Source: Muricea muricata
Lineage: Eukaryota > Cnidaria > Anthozoa > Malacalcyonacea > Plexauridae
Direction: 5' to 3'
NCBI GenBank assembly: GCA_963855995.1
Contig: OY979716.1
Coordinates: 34,045,094-34,109,093, forward strand
DNA length: 64,000 bases
Shown piece by piece: positions 55,952-64,000 of this stretch. Under the pieces are notes generated by a model. The model made no database searches. It saw only the letters and a list, made by a program, of their open reading frames with translations, and was not told the DNA's origin. The translations under genes and the position numbers were made by a program. Positions within the stretch are counted from its first letter, which is position 1. Every line of letters starts with the position of its first letter.

Positions 55952-57960
55952 TTAATATTCAACAAAATTAGGTGACTGTTTTCTTGCCTTCAACTCCTCC
56001 AATTCAAGCTTCAACTTTGTGTTGGTCAACTTCAAATTTTCTACCTCCAAGCCAATCTTTACCTTTTCCACATTTAGGACATCCAGCTGCATTTTTTGGA
56101 TGTCCTGCTGGGATACCTTTCGTTTTTTCAACTGACTCACAGGAGTGGTAGGGTCACTACCAGTAGCCTTGAGTAGAGTAGAAAACTCAGTTGAGGAGTT
56201 AGCTGCTTCGGTCTCAGCTTCTTCATCCTCATCATATATATATTTTCAGCCATATCGTCCACCAGAGACTCTACTGGGTCTGTCATTATGGGTATAGAGA
56301 GTTCAACAACTGTGCATTCAGTTGACTCAGTAGCAACACTAGTTCCTGCAACTAAATAGGTTATTGTCAAACACAAATCTAATTGCCACAGACACTGAAA
56401 CACAGGAAATACATGTACTGTATGGTTGTGTCAATTGGGTATAACAAAATATATTATAAAAGGTTATGATGAACCATATTGTTTAGTAAAATGGTTCAAA
56501 TATTTCATTTGACTTCATGCTAAAGTGTTTACTTGCATCAATATAATTATTAAAAAGCAATATAAAATAATACTTATCTCAACATTATCAGCTAAATGAA
56601 GAGTATCAGTTACATGAATAAGCGATGTATAAAAATTGATAATTATCCCAAAAGTTAAACGAGAAACATGCTCCGAAGAAAGAAACATCAGTTCAAATGT
56701 TCTTCATTTACAAACAAATATTGTTTATTATATACAGTATATTATATATAATTGACACACACCTGAGTGACCTGACTTAATACCGCCTTCAATTCCGGAA
56801 AATCCAGGCTCGTCCCCAAACAGCTCAATAATTCTTTGCGAAGTGGCATTAGGCTGTGGTGGTGGCTTTCCACCCCCAGTTTTTTCTTTAGACTTCTTTT
56901 TCTGGTTGAGTTCTTTCCGTGCCACCCCACACATTGCTCTCCATTTTTCACGTACTTCTGTTGGTGTTCTTTTGGCGATCCCAAGCGCATTTACTTTGTC
57001 ACTGATAGACTGCCAAATTGCTTGGTTTTTTTTGTTTGTTAAATTGTTAGAGAATTTTTCTCTTATTGTTTCGAGGTTTTCTTCCGCCAATTGCAATAAC
57101 AAATTGCATTCAGCGGCTGAGTTCCATTCCTGGTAGAGGAGCTGTCAGGAAGCTCCTCTACCTTACATTGGTTCGACCGCAGCTGGAATTCTCATCTGAA
57201 TTGTGGTCCCCGTCAGAGGTGAAATACCAACTGATGTTGGAAGCGGTACAAAGACGAGCCACAAAGTTCATTTTAAATTACCCTGCAGACATGGAATATA
57301 AAGAACGTTTAAAAATTCTTAACCTTCTCCCACTCGATGTCAGGAGAAGTATGAAAGACCTGCTGTTCTTCCATAAATGTAGAGCAGGTCTATTGGACAT
57401 TCATCTACCGAATTATGTACAGAGCCGACCAGTGCCTGGGTACAATATTAGATCACATGACGTGAATAACTTCACTGAACTAAAATGTAGAACAGAATAT
57501 TTTAAAAATTCCTATTTTCCTCGAGTTGTGATAAAGTGGAACTCGTTAGATAGTGATCTAAAAACAATTGATAGTTTTAGTATCTTTAAGTCTAGACTTT
57601 ATAAGAAATTTTATAGTGAAATTAATGATTATGAACTTCCACACAAGTAGTTTGTACTGTTACTTTAGTTTTTTAATATGTATATAATATATAACATATA
57701 GTCTTAGTAGTTAATTATAACAGGTTATATATATTAAACAACAGGTTTTTTAATTGGTAGTCATGTTCAATTGGGGCGGTGCCCTGTTTGGCCACCAGTT
57801 GTTTTTAATTAACTATTGCATTCTTGTTAGCATTATGTAGAGTAGTATTGATGAGACATGTACATACGGTTTTTGAAAGCAACAAAGTTATTAAAATGAA
57901 AAAAATGAAATGAAATGAGAAATTTTGCTTCCTAGCTTTCCTTTCTTTTTTGCCGTCCAT
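55952..57960 (-). pseudogene. Myb-like protein of Harbinger copy 2, split by a LINE
   Basis: The start ATG is at 57960 (MDGKKERKARKQNF). A LINE (57121-57918) interrupts the sequence after about 14 codons; coding resumes at 57120 with AAECNLLLQLAEENLETIRE, then IWQSISDKVNALG and VREKWRAMC, a Myb/SANT-type DNA-binding domain. Exon 1 ends at the donor CTCAG|GTGTGT (56763); exon 2 starts after TTGCAG at 56345. In exon 2 an AT-dinucleotide expansion near 56236 shifts the frame before an acidic stretch; the final part reads SQLKKRKVSQQDIQKM and a leucine-rich coiled coil to the stop near 55952. Needed by the transposase for DNA binding and nuclear entry; broken here at two places. Confidence 0.8.
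57121..57918 (+). mobile_element. 5'-truncated non-LTR retrotransposon (LINE)
   Basis: Open from about 57135 to the TAG at 57650: RKLLYLTLVRPQLEFSSELW, VQRRATKFILNYP, RLKILNLLPLDVRR, FHKCRAGL and YFPRVVIKWNSL. These are the C-terminal blocks of reverse transcriptases of the CR1/Jockey/RTE kind. A 3' UTR of about 240 bp ends in an AAATG-type repeat tail (57892-57918). The target is fixed by the Myb exon on both sides; there is almost no target duplication (at most TGA). Confidence 0.85.
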
Positions 57961-58235
57961 TTTGAATTTTGATATATATAGTGGGATCACAACTGGTAAA
58001 AACCGGTTTTGTCTGGTCATGGTTAGTTAATCGGACGGTTAGTTAAACGCAGCGCTAAACGGGCTTTGTGCAACACAATTTTATCCTCCGTTTAACTATA
58101 CGCTAGACAGGAAATTTATACGCTGGATAACGATTAAACGCCGTTTAAGTTAAACGGCGTACGAACAACCGGCCCCAGAACTTGTTTTTGTTATGAGCAG
58201 AAAATATGTTCAAAACTTTACATGGTAATTACACT

Positions 58236-59436
58236 TTATAATATAACAATATTCAACATAAAAAACAAGTTGTAATCTTGCATCCCTTGTATATCTTGAT
58301 GGGTCACCTTTCGTTTTTTGGATTTGGGAGGAGCAGTTGGTTTAATATTCAATGCAGCTGGCCCTTCATCATCATCATCATCATCGTCATCAGCGTGGTT
58401 GTTTCCCAGTTGAAGAGAGTCATCAGAATCAGTTTCATGATCATCTTCCGGAGGTAGTGGGGCAGAAAAAGGGTCATTTGGATCTGGTGCTGGCACTATT
58501 TGCACTTCTATGGTAGTGACCTCTGGTTCTATCGCATTAGTAGTTTCTACAATATGAATAAAAATCAAACTTTTTCATCAAACTGATAATTATACACTGT
58601 TTTCAGCCATAGATATGGATGTGGCATGTATAATACAGTCAAACCCCTAATAGCGGACAGCTTCGGACCTCTCTAAGGTGTCCACTTAATAGGGGTGTCT
58701 GCCATTAGGGGTTGGACTGTAGATATGTTATTGAGCTAGACAACAAAGAATCCCTGGCTGAACTATCTTAACTAATACAAACAAACCATAAACAAATCAA
58801 GCATCTGTCCACAACAAACCATAAACAGTGCTAGTTTGTTATCAAAACAGATTAAACAATAAAAGAACTTGTTATATTATAATATACCATATAGTCAAAT
58901 ATATGTCAATAGTCATGTACTATACGTATATAGATGCAATATAATGCTGGTTGACAGTACTTGTAGAACATTGCCAGCTTATACTCAAAATGATGAATAT
59001 TGAATCAATATTGTTAACAACCATACGATAAATTGAGTGAACTTCACGAGGTGCAATATCCAAATTTAAAAATATATGTGGTCTTATCATGTCTACTTAT
59101 CTTAAATTTAGAGCTGCATGAAACTTGAGTACAGACGACAAATAAACGTCAAGTGTTACTTCTTCGTTAGAGGATACATTTTCGTTCAAAAAGACAAGAG
59201 TAAATAAGGAAACACTGTCATCCTGTCAGGCAAATAGTACACGCTAGCACGGCGTTTAACACTCCTATTCGCAACTCCTAAACTATTAACGCGGTCACAA
59301 ATGGCCGCAAAACTCCTTTTTTTCGCTTGTTCGTTAAATTGTTAGAAAATTTTTCCCTCAGTACTTCAAGGTTATCTTCGGCCCATTGTAAAATAAGCTG
59401 GCATTCAGCTTGGCACTCATACGCATTTTCTGACAT
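58236..59436 (-). pseudogene. Myb-like protein of the outer Harbinger copy 1
   Basis: ATG 59436 opens MSENAYECQAECQLILQWAEDNLEV, clearly related to the copy 2 protein. A 1-base shift in an A-run near 59310 moves the rest (ICDRVNSLGVANRS) to another frame, and homology is lost by about 59265. Exon 2 begins after CATATTGTAG at 58546 and has an acidic repeat (DDDDDDDDE), then KSKKRKVTHQDIQGMQ; it lacks most of the coiled coil of copy 2. The middle 58600-59250 is intron-like. Confidence 0.75.
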
Positions 59437-60960
59437 GTGCACAGAAAATTAGACATTTCAAGACCAAATACAGGACCCAAGTATTGAATGGGGTCACTCT
59501 GTAAAAATAAAATTGTGTAATTATAATTGTAAATATCATTGACTTATCAATATTTAAGAATCCTTGATAGTTCTTTGTGTATCTTTGTTTTGTAAAGACA
59601 AAAATGTACTACAATATACTAATATACTTGTTAATGTTTTCTTATTTTGTAGGACCTATCTACTGTAAGAACCTCACCTCAACATGGCATAAAGCATACA
59701 TATGTAAAACAACAGAAGCAGAAATTTTATCATGTCATATCTATGATATGATGAGTAATTTAATAAAATGTCAAATTCTATTTGTACAGTAGTCACTACT
59801 ATTCTTAAAGTTACATTGTTAATGTTAAGCTTGTAATGTTACATGTAAAAGCCAAATTAAAAAAGTTCAAAATTAGTCCTGCATTAATGTTATCTTCTAT
59901 TTCGAACAGATACTTTGCATGTATTTTAGAAATTCTCCTAGAATACAAAAACAACAGGTAAGAGTCTGCACAAACCAGGTGTCAACTTTACAGTGTTTAC
60001 TAGGAACAAAAACATAACATTGACAAGAAAGGATGTGCGATGATACACATTGGCATCACCTAGGGGATGGTGGTTGGATATAGGATTCATGTAATCAGCA
60101 GAAAATTGTATTAGGAAAATGATGACTTTGACTCCCCCTCCTTAAAAAGGCATAGGACCCACAAATCAGGGTGAGATGTGTTTTTTTTGCAGACATATGT
60201 ATCAATTTGTGCCAGAGTAGAAAATGTATGTATTTTACTGTCTGATTGTATACAGGGTGGTTAGCTTTGCAAACTGTGTGTCAATGTACCTGAATAAGAG
60301 AGCTAATTTGGCAGAAATATGAGATTTTTAGAGGGTCCTGAGAAGAGTAAACTGGGAGCTAGGAATTGCATATATTTTTGCTTGGAGAATAGGATTCCAT
60401 GCACTGGGGATTCCCACAAAACAATAGAAAGCTTTGTGCACTTGGACAACGGGATTAGTAGCCCTTCAGGACCCTGTTTTTATAATTCAAAGATATAAAA
60501 TATACCAGAAGGCAATTTCAACTTTCTACATCCAACTGATCCAAGTTATACGTAACATAAATCTGTACATTCAATGTAAGACTGTAGAGTATATTCAGGC
60601 GTCAAGCTTGCAAATTTTATATAGAACAACATTGAACATGAAAATTGAAAAAATAAACTTAAAAAAAAGAAGCTCTAATTTTCAAATACCTGTTATTAAA
60701 ATACAAAACTTCAAATAGTTCAGGCTGGTGTTCCTCATCAAAAATCTTGCAATTGTCGACATTTTCAAGTTACATTATTAATTTTCCGTTCCTCTCCAAG
60801 GCCAAGTATATAATGAATAACTTGTACATCTTTGAATAAATCGTAAAAGTCCCAAAACATTCATCAAAATCATTCTCATTGACAAAAAAATTCACTGCGA
60901 AAAAGATCAACATCACATCCAGGGGGGTCTGAAAACTGCCACGGGTTCAAAATTGAGCCT
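59437..60960. other. gene-free spacer
   Basis: Short ORFs at 59577-59792 and 60434-60718 have no motif. Nothing else recognised. Confidence 0.45.
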
Positions 60961-61150
60961 GGCTAGCGGTTACTATCTTTAGCCGTTGCTATAGATATGG
61001 CGTCAAATGGCGTCAAATGGCGTGATGATTCGTCAGAAATCCGCCATGCTTTTTGCTTCAACTGCTTGACTGAACAGAGATTGGCGTGCTCTCTCCAGAT
61101 GTAATATAACTCAATGACTCGTAATACTCATACGCTACTACATCCGGGAC

Positions 61151-61447
61151 TTGAGTGGCTTATTTTCGTTTGTCACGCCTAGGGGTGACATAACATTTCC
61201 CGCCTTTTTTATTGTCGTTGTTTTCGAAATGGCCGCCAATTCAAGGTTTGTAGAGTTGAACAAAAAGATAAAACAAGTCGATACCAGTAAACATTTTAAA
61301 GTCTTTCTTACATGGTGTGAGGTATGTTGTGTTTTGTACCTGGTTTCAGCGTCTGCCGTTTTGGTCAGAAAACTGTTTTTCACTATTAAAACGTCAAGTT
61401 TTATCGTCATTGTGTATTATTGTGTCACTATAAATAAGTCCATATAA
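61151..61447 (+). other. unassigned ORF, possible first exon
   Basis: Internal ATG at 61231 gives MAANSRFVELNKKIKQVD. The SRFVEL start recalls the N-terminus of DUF3504/Crypton-like proteins, but the match is too short to trust. CpG-containing sequence with GGCGTCAAAT duplicated lies at 61000-61020. Confidence 0.2.
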
Positions 61448-61458
61448 TAGACAGAACA

Positions 61459-61570
61459 TTTCACGGTGGCGAGGAAATATGGATTTTATGTTCTCGTGGC
61501 AACAACGATATCTCGATATATCGTTGTTGCCACTCAAACATAAAATCCATATTTCCTCGCCACCATGAAA
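61459..61570. repeat. long hairpin, 50+ bp arms
   Basis: TTTCACGGTGGCGAGGAAAT is mirrored at 61551-61570, and the arms pair up to the centre at about 61513 (AACAACGATAT / ATATCGTTGTT) with only a few mismatches. Confidence 0.9.
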
Positions 61571-61744
61571 TACCCTATATGTATTCGTCTCCATGTATTC
61601 TGTAACGTCTGCATGCCTACTATAGCTTGAATCAAAGACAAGGACTGTCAAGGCCTGCCAACGCTTATTTAGTTTGTTTTACGATATTTTTTATATTTTC
61701 CATACTTGTCTAAAGCTTTTGCTCTTCTTCACCATACAAATACA

Positions 61745-62045
61745 ATGGGTTACCACAACTATGCGGATATCTCCCCAGCTATTGAAGAAAACAGGACATT
61801 ATACAATGGAGTCACGATAATGAAGTTCATATCTCCCCAATTGTGAAGGGACTAGAGTATGAAATTTAAAATGGGGTCGCCTCATTTGTGTGGGTACCAC
61901 CTCAACTATTAAGAAAATAGGACATTATAATGGAGTCTCCACAATGAAGTGGATCTTTTCCCAACCATAAAAAGACTAGAATTTAAAATTTGTAATGGGG
62001 TCAATACAGTTAAGTGAGTTTCTCCCCAACTATCAAAAACGGGTT
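61745..62045. repeat. tandem repeat, about 125 bp unit, two and a half copies
   Basis: GGACATTATA, AATGGAGTC, TGAAG(T/A)(T/G), CCCAA and AAATTTAAAATGGGGTC appear in the same order from 61745, 61880 and 62005. Not coding. Confidence 0.7.
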
Positions 62046-62168
62046 ACAGTCCGTTCTGCGCTTGTGAATGTTTTTTTTTGAGTGGGCTACTCCGTGAGTA
62101 ATATTTTCGTTCTTAGTCCGATGGCGTAATATATGCATCACTTGCTGTCGCCTGTTGTATTGGGAGTG

Positions 62169-62234
62169 ATGGCTGATTCTAGAGCGCAGAGTTCCAAAGC
62201 GAATCCAAATGCGAACCGTTCTGGCGGGTCTGAG
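62169..62234 (+). CDS. possible first coding exon of a host gene
   Basis: ATG 62169 opens 22 codons (MADSRAQSSKANPNANRSGG SE) ending at a good donor (GAG|GTGAGA). The surroundings are less AT-rich and hold CpGs. No downstream exon is found in the window; the peptide is not recognised. Low confidence. Confidence 0.25.
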
Positions 62235-62804
62235 GTGAGAAAAGAGTATGATGGGAAGCGGAATGCTTCCGGGGGGTTTATTTAAAGCTTTTGAAAGGCG
62301 AAGAGCGTTTCAAGATGAACACGCCCTCTAAACAGACAAGGATGTCGCCGAGTTTCTCCTTGACAATTATGTTTTCAAAATACATAATGCTGCGCATAAT
62401 ATTCATATTGTTTTGTGATTCACTTTTTTTATTAAAAAATTAAATTGTGTAAATTTGGCAGCTCTCAAATGCTAATTTGCCAAATAAATATGCCATAGCC
62501 CGGTTATGAAGTTGCATTGACTAGCTGGCTTTTTGTTTAATGAAAGCTAAAGCTGGCAGAGGCTTTGTTTAAAAATCTGCTTTACTAAATTGCTGAAAAT
62601 AGCAATCTGTATTATTACAGTGCAATATTGCAATGTTGCTTGCAACAGAACACTGGCTTTGACTGTAATAATTTACACTCAAAACAAAAAAGACTTGGAA
62701 GGTAATACAATGATAATATTTACAGTATTAGTAATTAATATAAAATAAATGTGCAACACTGCAATGATTTTCTAGTGTTTGTCATTTTGCCAGTCTGTAC
62801 CTAG
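62235..62804. other. gene-free spacer
   Basis: Nothing recognised. Confidence 0.45.
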
Positions 62805-63282
62805 TGCACATGTGTACAATCTTGCCGGCCTGTACTCAGTATCGATGCCATTAGGTGAACGATAGCGAGCACGTATTGCTGCCACACAACAACTAGGACA
62901 ACTCTTCTATTGCCTCTTCCCAATCGACCATGTTCCCACAAGACATACTGTCTATAAGTAGCATGTCTAAAATTTTCATTGTTCCTAATATTGTCTATAA
63001 CACGAGAGGATCTTTTCTAAAGCGCATTGCAAGATCAAGCACATTTGGATCGAGAACAAGTTGTGAAAAAGTGGTGTTGAAATGCAAGGCCGCACTGTGC
63101 TTGTGCAACACTTGTTCTCTTCCTGTGTTGGCATAACAACACAGTTTCTGCATTTGCACCAATCTGGAGCTTGTCCAGCACCTTTTTGTCCTCCCTGTCC
63201 GTTTCCTCGTCCACATTCCCTTCCTGTTCCAGCTGCTCTACCCCTGCTCAAATTTTTCTCTTCTTCGTTATTACGCAAAGTA
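62805..63282 (-). pseudogene. P2X7-like C-terminal-domain protein, fragment 3
   Basis: Minus strand from 63282: a Gly/Arg-rich tract (GRAAGTGRECGRGNGQGG) followed by PDWCKCRNCVVMPTQEENKCC; after a shift, FSQLVLDPNVLDLAMRFRKD; after another, NENFRHATYRQYVLWEHGRL and GRGNRRV; after a third, SCCVAAIRARY. The order and spacing (WCxCxxC, LVLD, YRQYxxWxxGxLGRGNRR, SCxxxxIR) are those of the P2X7-like C-terminal domain, nearly complete. At least three 1-base shifts make it a pseudogene, unless the sequence has errors. Confidence 0.8.
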
Positions 63283-64000
63283 TAGTGCTAACAAAAAAAA
63301 TTGCTATCAATCAAAACACAAGAAGTTATTATCTGCTGTTATCGACTCCAATGATTGTGTGCAATGTTTAGAATGTAATAATAGTTTGGTCATATAATAT
63401 AACCTGACATATTTATATTATATAGCTATACCGGTAGCACAAAGACACTATACGTTTACAATATTATAAAAGATTATAAATCAGCGTAAGTGTATGCAAA
63501 TTTCCCTTTCTGAAGTGTGGAAGTGCAACGCTCAACACGACAAATATTACATACAAAATATGCTGATTTATTCATCGAAATGACGATGCGTAATAATCGT
63601 GCCAAAGTTAGCAACAGCCAATCAGCAACGCGAACGATGAAATTTTACAGTGAGAAATCATCGTTCGTGGCGTTTGATTGGACGAACGATATTTTTTCAC
63701 TAGTGAGAAATGATCGTACGGTAATATACTTCATTTTCCCGTCCAGTGCGAATGACCAAAATGGCTTTGAGATTTGTAGACGTCGCCGGTTTTGTTGACT
63801 TAGACCTTTAGAGGACAGTGGACATGAGTTTTAAACGTTTTTATAAATACTTAATAGCTTTTATAAAAGTATTCTTAAAATACTTGTTAATTTCATATTT
63901 TCCTCGCGTTGAAATTCTAAAATTGTTTCGTTGTGTTGTGAGCATAAAATTGCTTTTCAAATTGCTCTTGCGGTGGGTAATATACATTGAACACACAATT
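63283..64000. other. gene-free; short inverted motifs
   Basis: GCGAACGATGA ... TCATCGTTCG near 63629-63668, with further partial copies (AACGATATTTTTTCACT, TGATCGTACG) up to 63720, form small hairpins, perhaps a MITE end. No gene. Confidence 0.4.

Larger units (their letters stand above)
52420..58174. mobile_element. inner PIF/Harbinger element (copy 2)
   Basis: Terminal inverted repeats GGCCGGTTGTTCGTACGCCG at 52420-52439 and, reversed, 58155-58174, plus matching subterminal CCGTTTAA clusters. It contains an intact transposase (+) with one intron and a broken Myb-like gene (-). Later insertions inside it: a 907-bp element (53224-54130), a repeat (55216-55620) and a LINE (57121-57918). Target duplication not resolved. 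Confidence 0.85.
50565..59436. mobile_element. outer PIF/Harbinger element (copy 1), split by copy 2
   Basis: The left end is GGCCGGTTGTTCGTACGCCG at 50565, followed by many CCGTTTAA and GTATAAA subterminal words. Its transposase (50771-52076) and Myb-like gene (59436-58236) lie on either side of copy 2 (52420-58174). The short block GCTCATAACAAAAACAAGTT occurs inverted on both sides of copy 2 (52304 and 58179). I did not find its right terminal repeat. Confidence 0.6.

Noticed and set aside
60434..60718. 94-codon plus-strand ORF
   Set aside because: No motif, AT-driven composition, no splice or regulatory context.

Overview
This window is repeat-rich animal genomic DNA. Genes with introns and GT/AG boundaries, THAP, SAM, Myb/SANT and caspase domains, and the mix of transposon families (piggyBac, BEL/Pao, Ty3/gypsy, Ty1/copia, Penelope-like, PIF/Harbinger, Kolobok-like, mariner and hAT MITEs) point to an invertebrate metazoan. 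The AT-rich base composition and several P2X7-like C-terminal-domain genes make a cnidarian my best guess, but no marker gene proves this. Only one convincing host gene is present: a caspase exon at 49.2-50.1 kb on the + strand. Nearly everything else is a transposable element at some stage of decay.

Layout. 0-1.5 kb: decayed piggyBac transposase (+). 2.0-11.6 kb: three-level nest. A foldback repeat (2011-2255 / 11486-11610) is split by a BEL/Pao retrotransposon on the minus strand (2256-11485, both LTRs present, gag-pol in one frame). That element is itself split by a TTAA-flanked DNA transposon carrying THAP and C2H2 zinc-finger gene fragments (3974-7211). 11.6-18.1 kb: gene-free, with two MITEs and old, diverged kilobase-scale repeats. 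18.2-20.7 kb: PIF/Harbinger element with both of its genes (Myb-like + and transposase -) open. 21-31.3 kb: Penelope-like element (PLE) cluster. Two PLE copies lie back to back as an inverted repeat, each ending in a hammerhead ribozyme and a (TA)n tract. A 4.2 kb TIR element with a SAM-domain gene sits in one of the (TA)n tracts, and a further PLE fragment follows. 31.5-34.9 kb: gene-free with a hAT-like MITE. 34.9-43.2 kb: two different gypsy elements on the minus strand, the first interrupted by a copia element (+).

44.1-47.3 kb: two related P2X7-like gene fragments separated by a 2.2 kb near-palindrome. 47.4-48.3 kb: THAP-domain gene remnant. 49.2-50.5 kb: caspase exon with polyadenylation signal. 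50.6-59.4 kb: one Harbinger element (dead transposase) holding a second Harbinger copy whose transposase is intact across an intron. That intron carries a 907 bp element with 9-bp target duplications, and a truncated LINE splits the Myb-like partner gene of the second copy. 59.4-64 kb: mostly gene-free, with a long hairpin, a tandem repeat, a possible first exon and another frameshifted P2X7-like gene.

The strongest biological signals are the complete hammerhead ribozyme folds at the 3' ends of the PLE copies, the inverted PLE fusion at a shared microhomology, and the order of nested insertions that can be read from target-site duplications.
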